64,000 nt of DNA from CAWIOX01 sp963837775. Its GTDB lineage: Bacteria; Pseudomonadota; Gammaproteobacteria; Burkholderiales; Burkholderiaceae_D. Below the pieces are notes generated by a model. The model worked only from the letters and a program-made list of their open reading frames with translations. It did not search any database and was not told the DNA's origin. The position numbers and the translations under genes were made by a program. Below are positions 46,782-54,591 of this stretch, in pieces; positions within the stretch are counted from its first letter, which is position 1; each line of letters opens with the position of its first letter. The stretch covers positions 124,001 to 188,000 of the forward strand of contig CAWIOX010000029.1 in the NCBI GenBank assembly GCA_963837775.1, in the 5' to 3' direction.

Positions 46782-46884
46782 GCCTGCAGCGCCTCAAGCA
46801 GCACCGATGAACTTTCGGCTGCAATCTGAATATTCTTATATTTATCAAGCACTTACGCTTGCCGCTGCAGCGCATGGCATGGGC

Positions 46885-46900
46885 TGGCACGCTCCATGCT
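46885..46900 (+). promoter_or_regulatory. Sigma-54 (RpoN) promoter of the peptide genes
   Basis: TGGCACG-CTCC-ATGCT matches the consensus TGGCACG-N4-TTGCW at all but one base, with the GG and GC pairs 12 bases apart as required. It lies about 60 bases before the first peptide gene, and a sigma-54 activator is encoded 130 bases after the second. Confidence 0.75.
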
Positions 46901-46942
46901 GTATGTCTATCGAGCCCAACGAAATGCTCACCAACCAACCCA

Positions 46943-47464
46943 ACCTTTAGGAGAATTACCATGAAATCGACTCTGATGATCAAAGACCTGGCCCTCGACA
47001 AGCAACTCGACAGCAAGTCCATGTCCGCCGTGCGCGGCGGCAGCAACTTCAATATCGGCAACATCAACGCGGCTTTCGGCGGCGGCTTCGCCAGCCCGGC
47101 CATCGTGGTGGCGCCAGTCACCCAGGTGGACGCTCGCTCGACGATCGATACGACCACCCTGCAGAATTTTGGCGGAATCCAGCTTGCTGCGCTGCATTAA
47201 TCAAGTTAATCGAACCCCAACCACACCTTTAGGAGAATACCCATGAAATCGACTCTGATGATCAAAGACCTGGCCCTCGACAAGCAACTCGACAGCAAGT
47301 CCATGTCCGCCGTGCGCGGCGGCAGCAACTTCAATATCGGCAACGTCAACGCGGCTTTGGGCGGCGGCTTCGCCAGCCCGGCCATCGTGGTGGCGCCAGT
47401 CACCCAGGTGGACGCTCGCTCGACGATCGATACCACCACCCTGCAGAACTTTGGCGGAGTGCAG
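46943..47464 (+). repeat. Tandem duplication of the peptide gene (period 282 bases)
   Basis: Unit 1 (46943-47182) and unit 2 (47225-47464) are nearly identical from the ACCTTTAGGAGAAT ribosome site into the last codons. They diverge only at the 3' ends and in the 42-base spacer. Confidence 0.85.
46961..47200 (+). CDS. Double-glycine leader peptide precursor 1
   Basis: This 79-residue precursor begins MKSTLMIKDLALDKQLDSKS and reaches a double-glycine cleavage site at residues 26-27 (MSAVRGG). The 52-residue core starts SNFNIGNINAAFGGGFASPA and ends LQNFGGIQLAALH. The core has no cysteine, so lanthionine or disulfide links are unlikely, and no peptide-modifying enzyme is encoded nearby. The TTTAGGAG ribosome site and sigma-54 promoter suggest strong, regulated expression. 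It is probably cut and exported by the C39 transporter at 48948. The mature peptide's role (signal, toxin or matrix) is unknown. Confidence 0.82.
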   Translation: MKSTLMIKDLALDKQLDSKSMSAVRGGSNFNIGNINAAFGGGFASPAIVVAPVTQVDARSTIDTTTLQNFGGIQLAALH

Positions 47465-47482
47465 GCTGCCTGGTTGCGTTAA
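47243..47482 (+). CDS. Double-glycine leader peptide precursor 2 (tandem duplicate)
   Basis: This precursor is the same length as the previous one and identical through residue 34, including the whole leader and GG site. Only six positions differ (35, 39, 73, 75, 77, 79); four of these are in the last seven residues, so the end is GGVQAAWLR instead of GGIQLAALH. The duplication period is 282 bases and includes the ribosome site. Selection appears to hold the leader and most of the core while the C terminus diverges. A strong hairpin follows. Confidence 0.82.
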   Translation: MKSTLMIKDLALDKQLDSKSMSAVRGGSNFNIGNVNAALGGGFASPAIVVAPVTQVDARSTIDTTTLQNFGGVQAAWLR

Positions 47483-47492
47483 ATGGAAGTGA

Positions 47493-47535
47493 GAGCCGCA
47501 CTTGCAGGGGAGTGTCATCCTCTGCGGTGCGGCTC
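47493..47535 (+). terminator. Long hairpin after the second peptide gene
   Basis: Outer arms GAGCCGCAC and GTGCGGCTC pair perfectly, and inner arms GCAGGGGA and TCCTCTGC pair with one mismatch around a six-base loop. No T-run follows. It may protect the mRNA 3' end or end transcription with help from Rho. Confidence 0.55.
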
Positions 47536-47608
47536 GCCGCTTGGCCGTCCCTGGCAATTTTGAAGATGTAAGCCAGGATGGGGAACACCTTGCCTAGTGC
47601 AGTTAATG

Positions 47609-48919
47609 TTAAGAAATATCCGGTTTTTTCTCGTTTTGCGATGCACCATGATGTCGAAAGTCCTTCGAATGGATGCCGTGCTTCTTCAGCAAAATTTGCA
47701 GGTGAGAACGGTTCATATTGCATCGCCTTGCCAACTCCGCCACCGTGCCGCCAACTTCCTGCAGGCCCCACTCCAGAAACCCTCTTTCTGCCGCATCGCT
47801 TGCTGCGCGTTTGGCGTCGCCCAGCGCGGCAAAACTTGACGCGCTGACATCGCCGCCTCCTGCGCCACTGTAAGCAGCCATGACTGGCGACCTGGGCCGT
47901 ATATCTTCGGGGAGGTGCTCCAGATCTGCCGTATCCCCGGCCAGGCACGAGAGGCGGTAGATCATATTGCGCAGCTCCCGTATATTGCCCGGATATGAAT
48001 AATTCAATAGAAAATCGCGCAGGCGCGGCGTCATCTTTATCGGGCGTCTTTTCAGGGCTTCCGCGGCCTCGTCGCCAAAGAATGCAAACAGCAAAGGAAT
48101 CTCGTCCTTGCGATCACGCAGCGGCGGCAATGTCACATGGATGACGCTGAGCCGGTAAAACAGGTCCTCCCGGAACACGCCCTTTTCGCTTAGTTGACGC
48201 AGATTCTTGTTGGTCGCGGCCACGATACGGGCGTCCACTACAATAGTTTCATCCGATCCCACTCTCTGGATCTCATGCGACTCCAGCACGCGCAGCAACT
48301 TCACCTGCCCGTGCAGCGGCAACTCACCAATTTCGTCGAGAAATATGGTGCCCTTGTGCGCACTTTCGAACTTGCCTTTACGATCGCCGGACGCGCCTGT
48401 GAAGGCGCCTTTCCTGTGACCAAACAGCTCGGATTCCAGCAAGTTGTCCGGGATCGCGCCGCAATTGACGGAGATGTAGGGCTTGTCGGCGCGCGACCCG
48501 TTGGCATGGATGACCTTCGCCATCAGCTCCTTGCCGGTTCCGCTTTCGCCGTCGATGAGTACCGGCAGATCGGTGGGGGCTGCCTTCTCCGCGATCTCCA
48601 AGGCCTCCAGCAGCTTCGGGTTATCCCCAAACGTGCCTTCAAAAACGAAGCTGCGATCGAGCAGCGCCTGGCGCCGCTGGCGCGGCAATTGATTGACCTG
48701 GGCAGGCTCTGCGACCGCCGCCTGCACGAACCGTTCCTTGTGCGACAACTGCATCACCTCATCGCGCAGGGAGCCGGCTTGCCGCAGCAGCTTATCGATG
48801 TCCGGTCGCTCCAGTCGTGAAGACCAGCGCAGCGTCGAGCGCAGAATTTCGATTTTTTCGAGCAGTCCCGCATATGAGATCGCCGATCGTCCGGGTTCGC
48901 TTTGGTCGAGTATTTTCAT
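47609..48919 (-). CDS. Sigma-54-dependent transcriptional activator
   Basis: This 436-residue AAA+ activator has Walker A GESGTGKE at 124-131, the sigma-54 contact motif GAFTGA at 171-176, Walker B TIFLDEIGEL at 191-200 and a C-terminal Fis-type helix-turn-helix (AELARRCNMNRSHLQILLKK). The first 90 residues are not a receiver, GAF or FHA domain that I recognise, so the input signal is unknown. It is convergent with the peptide genes, whose promoter has a sigma-54 sequence, and it starts 28 bases after the exporter stop, so it probably belongs to the exporter operon. Confidence 0.92.
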   Translation of the reverse strand: MKILDQSEPGRSAISYAGLLEKIEILRSTLRWSSRLERPDIDKLLRQAGSLRDEVMQLSHKERFVQAAVAEPAQVNQLPRQRRQALLDRSFVFEGTFGDNPKLLEALEIAEKAAPTDLPVLIDGESGTGKELMAKVIHANGSRADKPYISVNCGAIPDNLLESELFGHRKGAFTGASGDRKGKFESAHKGTIFLDEIGELPLHGQVKLLRVLESHEIQRVGSDETIVVDARIVAATNKNLRQLSEKGVFREDLFYRLSVIHVTLPPLRDRKDEIPLLFAFFGDEAAEALKRRPIKMTPRLRDFLLNYSYPGNIRELRNMIYRLSCLAGDTADLEHLPEDIRPRSPVMAAYSGAGGGDVSASSFAALGDAKRAASDAAERGFLEWGLQEVGGTVAELARRCNMNRSHLQILLKKHGIHSKDFRHHGASQNEKKPDIS

Positions 48920-48947
48920 CGCATTTTGCTCTGAGATGCCACGTCGT

Positions 48948-51900
48948 TCACGGCGGGGGAGTTGACGAACTCAGTTGCTTCTGGACCAGTTGGTAATACA
49001 TGCCCTTGCGTTCCACCAACTCCTCGTGCCGCCCCTGCTCCACGATCGCCCCCTCGTACAGCACCAGGATTTTGTCCGCGCGCATGATGGTGCTGAGCCT
49101 GTGCGCGATGATCACGGCGGTACGCCCCTTGAGAATGTCATGCATGTTGCCGAGGATGTTGCTCTCGGACTGGGTATCCAGTGCCGAGGTCGCCTCATCA
49201 AAGACCAGCAGGCGCGGATCGTGGTACAGCGCCCGCGCGATGCAGAGCCGCTGAATCTGCCCGCCGGACAAGCCGATGCCACGCTCACCCACCACCTGGT
49301 CGTAACCCAGCGGCATTTTGCTGATGAATGCATGCGCGTCCGCCATCTTCGCGACGTCTTCAATGCGCCGGCGATCCGAACCGTCATCGCCGCTGGCGAT
49401 GTTCTCCGCGATCGTCCCCGAGAAAAGCAGATTGCTTTGCATGACATAACCGATCTGCGCCCGGTAATAGCCCTTGTCGATCACACTCAGGTCATAGCCA
49501 TCGACCAGCAATTTTCCTTCTGTCGGCGGATAGAAGCCGACCAGCAACTTAGCCAATGTGGTTTTCCCCGAGCCGCTGCGACCCACGATGGCGACCAGCT
49601 CTCCCGGCTTGATGTCGAAGCTGATATTTTCGAGGACATAGGCCGTTTCGTCGCCGCCGTAGCGGAAATAGACGCCCTCGAAACTGATCGCCCCCTGCAG
49701 ATCAGGCAGCATGACGCGCGACGGCAAGTCCTCCGGCTTTTGTTCCGGCTCGATGTCGAGCACGTCACCGAGGCGCTCCATCGCCACGCCGGCGTCGGCC
49801 AGGAGGTTCCACAGCCCGACCAATCCCATCAATGGCGTCAGCACACTGCCCGTCAGGGCATTGAATGCGATCAACTGGCCGATGCTCAGTTCGCGCGTCA
49901 GCACCAGATTCGCGCCCACCCACAGGAGGGTAATCGTGGTTGCTGCGTGGAGCAGCTGACTGGCGAGGCCGACCACGATATGGAATGCCTGCGCCCGATA
50001 CTGGACTTCGAGCGCCTTGGCGTATTTCTTTTCCCATTTCAGACGCACCGGGCGTTCGATACCCATGCCCTTGATGGTCTCTACGCCACCGAGCGTTTCC
50101 ATCAGGAAGGCCTTGGCGTCAGTCGACGCGGTAAACACTTCGCGTGCATAATTTTTTATTTTCGGGGTGGCCAGCGCGGTCAGGAGCATGATGGGGATCA
50201 CGAACGCGATCAGCAGCAGCGTCAGCTTCACGTTATAAAAAAACATCACCGTGAAGTAGATGAACACCATCAGCAAATTGAGCGCCGTCGTGACGGTCGA
50301 TTCCGTCAGAAAGGCGCGTATTGTCTGATTTTCCTGGAACCGCGCAAAGATATCCCCGGTCTTGCGTTTGGCAAAGAAAGAGTACGGCAGCGACAGCGTA
50401 TGCCTGAAAAATTGCGACATCATCGCGAAGTCCATGTTGCGCACCATGAAGTTCGCCAGGTAGGCCCGGATCGTCGCCATGATCTGGCTGAAGAGATTGG
50501 AAATGACCAGGCCGAGGATGAGCAAGTTCAGCAGGCTCATGTTTTGATGAACGATGACCCCATCCAGGATGTTTTGAATAATCAGCGGCGGCACGATCCC
50601 CAGCATCTGGATCACGAAGGTCGCCAGGAACAGGAGCATGAGGATTTTTTTATAGGGTTGCAGATAACCCACGAATCGGATCCACGGCGAGCGCGCTACG
50701 GCCGTTTGCACCATGTTCTGACCGGACGTGAAGAGCAGGCAGGTGCCGCTCCAGCCACGTTCGAATTCTTCGACGCTCATTTTCTTGAAACCGACGGCCG
50801 GATCCGCCACCCACACCCACTGCTTCGAGATGCCGTACACGACGATGTAATGGTAGCCTTCCCAGTGCACGATAAAGGGCAGCTCGAAACCCATCAGCGG
50901 CTCATAAGTACACTGGATGCCACGCGTGGTGAAGCCGAGCGATTCGCCCGCGCGCGCCAGGCTATCGAGCGTGGCGCCCTCGGTCGTGACGTTGGCCAAT
51001 TCGCGCAGCTTGCCCAACGTCATGGGGATGCCGTAGTGCCGGCACAGCATTGCCAGGCAGGCGGCGCCGCAGTCCATCTCTTCGGCTTGCTCGACCAGCG
51101 CAAAGCGCCTGATGAGCTTCTCGCCGAATTCCGGCTTGGAGCGCAGATCGAGCGTGACCGGTCGCTTGCGCCTTTCCGCCAACTTCTTTTGGCGCTGCAA
51201 TTCCCTCTCGGAAAACCGAATGCGCTCTTCCAGTACTTCGCGCAACTTCGGGTTGCGCTCCATAATGAAATGAACGGTCTTCTCGGGAATGACCAGCAGC
51301 GTGGTATCCGTGCTCGCAATCGCCGAGGCCATCTGTTCCTGGCGCATCACGCAGGCCTTTTCACCGAAAATCTCACCATGCCCCAGCGTTGCCAACGGAT
51401 ACTCTGTGCCTTCATCGTGGCGCACGATGCGGACTTCGCCCTGGCGCACCACATACAGTCTGCGGTCGTCTTTGGAATCCTGTTTCAGAATCTCCTTGCC
51501 GGCACCGATGCGTTTCACGCCGACGCTTCGCACCGCGTCCTCAAGCTCGCTCTTGCTTAGCTTGCCGTGCAGATCGAATAGACGGGTAACAAATCCACCC
51601 GCCGAATTGATCGCCACGTAACTGGCAACGAAGGTTTGTGCTGCAGGGTTGCGGGACAGGAGTGGCTCGGTGACGGTGCGCGGTATGAACAGCAGTTCGG
51701 TCTTCGCTGAGGCGCGTACCGAGGATTCGTGCTGATGCTCGCGCAACATGGCGACATCGGCAAATACCTCGCGCACCTTGCGTACGCCCATGCTGATTTC
51801 TTTGCCCTGCTCTTCCGTAAAGATGCGAACGGAACCGGACTTGATCACAAACAAGCCGTCGGCGGGTTCACCCGCATTGCACACGGTTTCGCCGTAGGAA

Positions 51901-52019
51901 AAAAATCGGGACTCCGCGTGCTCGGCCAGCCGCTCGAGCTCAGCGCGCGTGAATGGGGACAATATCTCTACAGACGCTAGGAAATCTGCGAGGGTTTGCA
52001 GTTCTGATGACGCGTCCAT
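48948..52019 (-). CDS. Peptidase-containing ABC exporter with two cyclic-nucleotide-binding domains
   Basis: This 1023-residue inner-membrane exporter should cleave double-glycine leaders and export the core peptides. Domains in order are two cyclic-nucleotide-binding domains (about 18-130 and 145-260), a C39 peptidase (about 305-435) with Q311, C317, H390 and D406 all present, six membrane segments (about 450-740), and an ATPase with Walker A GRSGSGKT at 814-821, LSGGQ at 918-922 and Walker B LLVFDE at 938-943. The layout recalls the cyanobacterial HetC-type transporters. Six bases separate it from the parvulin gene. Confidence 0.93.
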   Translation of the reverse strand: MDASSELQTLADFLASVEILSPFTRAELERLAEHAESRFFSYGETVCNAGEPADGLFVIKSGSVRIFTEEQGKEISMGVRKVREVFADVAMLREHQHESSVRASAKTELLFIPRTVTEPLLSRNPAAQTFVASYVAINSAGGFVTRLFDLHGKLSKSELEDAVRSVGVKRIGAGKEILKQDSKDDRRLYVVRQGEVRIVRHDEGTEYPLATLGHGEIFGEKACVMRQEQMASAIASTDTTLLVIPEKTVHFIMERNPKLREVLEERIRFSERELQRQKKLAERRKRPVTLDLRSKPEFGEKLIRRFALVEQAEEMDCGAACLAMLCRHYGIPMTLGKLRELANVTTEGATLDSLARAGESLGFTTRGIQCTYEPLMGFELPFIVHWEGYHYIVVYGISKQWVWVADPAVGFKKMSVEEFERGWSGTCLLFTSGQNMVQTAVARSPWIRFVGYLQPYKKILMLLFLATFVIQMLGIVPPLIIQNILDGVIVHQNMSLLNLLILGLVISNLFSQIMATIRAYLANFMVRNMDFAMMSQFFRHTLSLPYSFFAKRKTGDIFARFQENQTIRAFLTESTVTTALNLLMVFIYFTVMFFYNVKLTLLLIAFVIPIMLLTALATPKIKNYAREVFTASTDAKAFLMETLGGVETIKGMGIERPVRLKWEKKYAKALEVQYRAQAFHIVVGLASQLLHAATTITLLWVGANLVLTRELSIGQLIAFNALTGSVLTPLMGLVGLWNLLADAGVAMERLGDVLDIEPEQKPEDLPSRVMLPDLQGAISFEGVYFRYGGDETAYVLENISFDIKPGELVAIVGRSGSGKTTLAKLLVGFYPPTEGKLLVDGYDLSVIDKGYYRAQIGYVMQSNLLFSGTIAENIASGDDGSDRRRIEDVAKMADAHAFISKMPLGYDQVVGERGIGLSGGQIQRLCIARALYHDPRLLVFDEATSALDTQSESNILGNMHDILKGRTAVIIAHRLSTIMRADKILVLYEGAIVEQGRHEELVERKGMYYQLVQKQLSSSTPPP

Positions 52020-52025
52020 AGGTTT

Positions 52026-52778
52026 CTAACGCGTCTCGATGATGTGTTCCTGTGCCCTCGCCAAAAGCCATTGTTCGCGTAGCAGGCGCCGCACTTCAAC
52101 CCTGACATCCTCGTCGAGCGTGGCGGGATGTTTTGCGCTCACCGTAAAGATTTCGTAAATAGAACGGTCGGATGAGGCGAATGGCCCGAGCAAGTCGCCA
52201 ACCGCCGCGTTAAATACCTTCGCTTCGACATCGGTCTTGAGCGAGCCTCGCAGCACCTTGCCGATGACGCCGCCACTCTCCCGCGTATCGGCGATCGAAT
52301 GCTCACGCGCCATTTCAGCAAAGCTGTCCGGATCATCCCTGAGGGAAGAGATCATCTCTTTCGCCATGCCTTCCGCATCAAGAACGATGTGGCTCACCTC
52401 GACACTGTCGAACTTGGGGGAATTCAGTTTGAAGTAGTCTTCCACCGCCTGGTCGCTGCAGACCTGCGCCAGCATCTTCTCTTGATACAGGCTATCCGTG
52501 ATGAAGGACTCAAATTCGTCCAAGCTGACCCCGAGTGCGTCGAGATAGCGGTTCATGTCGGTCGCCCTATGCAAGCCCTGGACCCGGCGCAGTTGATCAG
52601 CCCGCTCCTGAATCTCTTCCGCAGACACCGGGATACCTTGTTTCTTCGCCGCGCGGACCGTCAGTTTGTCTCTGACGAGTTGCTCAATGAGGCTCTCGAA
52701 CTGTCCGGTGAACTTCAATGTCCTGACGAAATCCTCGGTGCCAATGACTTCATCATCGATACGCACAATCATCGTCAT
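52026..52778 (-). CDS. Cytoplasmic parvulin-type peptidyl-prolyl isomerase
   Basis: This 250-residue protein has a SurA-like N-terminal helical part and a PpiC/rotamase domain in the second half (VEVSHIVLDAEGMAKEMISS, then SGGVIGKVLRGSL). It begins MTMIVRIDDEVIG with no signal peptide, so it should stay in the cytoplasm. It may keep precursor peptides unfolded or deliver them to the C39 exporter encoded just downstream. An AAGGAG box lies eight bases before the ATG. Confidence 0.85.
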   Translation of the reverse strand: MTMIVRIDDEVIGTEDFVRTLKFTGQFESLIEQLVRDKLTVRAAKKQGIPVSAEEIQERADQLRRVQGLHRATDMNRYLDALGVSLDEFESFITDSLYQEKMLAQVCSDQAVEDYFKLNSPKFDSVEVSHIVLDAEGMAKEMISSLRDDPDSFAEMAREHSIADTRESGGVIGKVLRGSLKTDVEAKVFNAAVGDLLGPFASSDRSIYEIFTVSAKHPATLDEDVRVEVRRLLREQWLLARAQEHIIETR

Positions 52779-53203
52779 CTCATTTGCTCCTTGACATTGG
52801 GACCAAAAGTTGAAGAGAACGTCCTGTTCGCACTACCGTTGAATGGCGCCGCCCCCATTTTTTGAGTCTAGGATACGAGGCACCCGTTTGCAATGAACGC
52901 ATCCGCTAATCAAACCAGTCGGTTCCGGATGCATGTCCGGCAGGACATATATGACTTGCCCGGATTGTATGCCGCTGGCTGCCTATCCGCTTGCTTAGCA
53001 AAATACTGAGCAAGCCAGCAGGCGATAGCGGTGGCCCGGCGCGTAGCGCAAAGCCCGGACCGGGGAAGTATTTTCAATGAAAACATTGGGGGTATATATG
53101 AAAATAGTGCGATTTGCGCACGTATTCATTGCCTAATTAAAAATACACTAGGGAGTATATTAATGGCGCCCATGCCTGCCTGCTGGCTTGCCAAACGCTT
53201 GAC
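52779..53203. other. 425-base stretch between the parvulin and HlyD genes
   Basis: It carries dispersed repeat copy 6 and presumably a promoter for the parvulin-exporter-activator genes. No gene is visible. Confidence 0.55.
53083..53158 (+). repeat. Dispersed intergenic repeat, copy 6 of 6
   Basis: It reads ACATTGGGGGTATATATG at the left, TTTGCGCACGTATTCATTG in the core and ATACACTAGGGAGTAT at the right. It splits the export gene cluster into two blocks and lies just after the HlyD gene. Confidence 0.75.
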
Positions 53204-54577
53204 TCACCCCCCAATCTGGCGGAACGGGTCCAGCGCGAGATCGATCAGGCGGCGTTCGCGGACAACAATTTCTACCGTTGCCGTCATCCCATAGCGCAAG
53301 GGATACTTTTTATCTGCGACCAGGTAATGGTCCCGTTCCAGCGTTACGCGCCCCTCGTACACCGGTTGCTTGGTTTGCGGCGCTGGTTTGGTGGCCGGCG
53401 AAATGTATTCCAGCGTGCCGTTGATGAGGCCATAGCGTTGATACGGAAACGCATTGAATTTCAGTTTGACCGGAAGTCCTTCGCGCAAGAAGGCCCGGTC
53501 GTACTCGGCAATCTCGGTCTTCAGAATAGGGCGCGCGTCTTTCGGCGCAATCCCGCCGAGCGGCGTATTGGCCTGAATTTTATCCCCCAGTTGCGTGGCA
53601 GTGACGTCCGTGATGATGCCGTCTACCGGCGCGACGATCAGCAGAAAATTGTCCTTGTCGATGTTTTCAAAGCGGATTCTGGCTGCGGCCTCGGAAATCA
53701 GACGCGCCGTCTGTAGCTGCAGCCGCAACTTGTCTTCTGCATTGGCGGCCTCCCTGGTGGCCGCTTCGTACTGCAGGCGCAGTTTGGCGAGTTCCTGGCC
53801 GCTCGTCTCCAGTTGCGCCTTGGCCTGCCCCGATTCCAGGCTTTGCCGGGCGCCCAGTTCGCCGAGCCTTGATTGCGCCACGCGAATGGCGTTTTCGGCC
53901 GCCAGCAGCGCGTTCTTTTTGCCTTCAACCTGCAGCTGCGATACCCCGCCCCCGCCGGGCAGCGCGAATAGGCGCGCGTATTTTTCCGCCTCCTCCTTGG
54001 CAGCGCTGCGGGCCCGCTGCGCGTCGTCAAGATTGGTACGCGCTTCCTGCAGTTGCGCTCTCTGCCCCTCCCCCAGCTTCGACGTTCCTTCCGCGACGCG
54101 CCTCTGGTGCTGATGCTCTTCCAGCTCCATCGCCTGTTTCAAGGTCGTCGCCTTGCGTTCCATCAGCGCTTTTTTGTCCGGGAATTCCCGCCATTCCCGC
54201 TCGGCATTTTCGAGCTTCAACTGCGCGTCGAGCGCGTTGGTCGCGGCCTCAATCGCGCCCCTGGCGTTCAGCCTGGCCAGCACGTCACCCTTCGATACCG
54301 GCTGACCTTCCGCGATGTAGAGATTGGCCAGTTCGCCGTCAACCGGCGCATAAAACCGCCGCACTTCCGACTCCGGCAAGAGCGTACCCTGGGCCGCCAC
54401 GATCACATCAGCGCGCCCGAAAAACGACCAGACCAAAGCCGATAGCATCAATGCGACCATGGCGATGACAGTTGCCTGGGTGAACCGCCAGGGTTCCGCG
54501 GTCAGTATCTCGATGCCTTCGGCGCTGTGGTCCTCCAGTGCCTCAGTCAACGATCGCAGGCGATTGTCGTTTTTCAT
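53204..54577 (-). CDS. HlyD-family periplasmic adaptor of the peptide exporter
   Basis: This 457-residue membrane-fusion protein has one membrane segment near residues 36-53 (VIAMVALMLSALVWSFF), a lipoyl domain (FYAPVDGELANLYIAEGQPV), a long coiled-coil hairpin rich in Glu, Ala and Arg, and a C-terminal barrel. It should connect the C39 exporter to the TolC-type protein encoded at 57093. It starts 14 bases after the double-FHA gene. Confidence 0.9.
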   Translation of the reverse strand: MKNDNRLRSLTEALEDHSAEGIEILTAEPWRFTQATVIAMVALMLSALVWSFFGRADVIVAAQGTLLPESEVRRFYAPVDGELANLYIAEGQPVSKGDVLARLNARGAIEAATNALDAQLKLENAEREWREFPDKKALMERKATTLKQAMELEEHQHQRRVAEGTSKLGEGQRAQLQEARTNLDDAQRARSAAKEEAEKYARLFALPGGGGVSQLQVEGKKNALLAAENAIRVAQSRLGELGARQSLESGQAKAQLETSGQELAKLRLQYEAATREAANAEDKLRLQLQTARLISEAAARIRFENIDKDNFLLIVAPVDGIITDVTATQLGDKIQANTPLGGIAPKDARPILKTEIAEYDRAFLREGLPVKLKFNAFPYQRYGLINGTLEYISPATKPAPQTKQPVYEGRVTLERDHYLVADKKYPLRYGMTATVEIVVRERRLIDLALDPFRQIGG

Positions 54578-54591
54578 TCGATCTCCAAAAC

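Larger units (their letters stand above)
46528..46960. promoter_or_regulatory. 433-base control region of the peptide genes
   Basis: It contains two related inverted repeats (46629-46651 and 46755-46781), a similar half-site near 46721-46732, and a sigma-54 type promoter at 46885-46900. I do not accept the minus-strand frame 46607-46852 as a gene. Confidence 0.65.

Noticed and set aside
46607..46852. Minus-strand frame of 81 residues upstream of the peptide genes
   Set aside because: It starts with GTG without a good ribosome site, covers the inverted repeats, and has no recognisable family.
48975..51560. Very long open frame antisense to the C39 exporter
   Set aside because: Composition is Arg/His/Gln-rich without domains; the opposite strand has clear motifs along its full length.
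52880..52896. Sigma-54-like sequence GGCACCCGTTTGCA upstream of the parvulin gene
   Set aside because: Its spacing is one base too short and it points away from the parvulin gene, with no plus-strand gene downstream.
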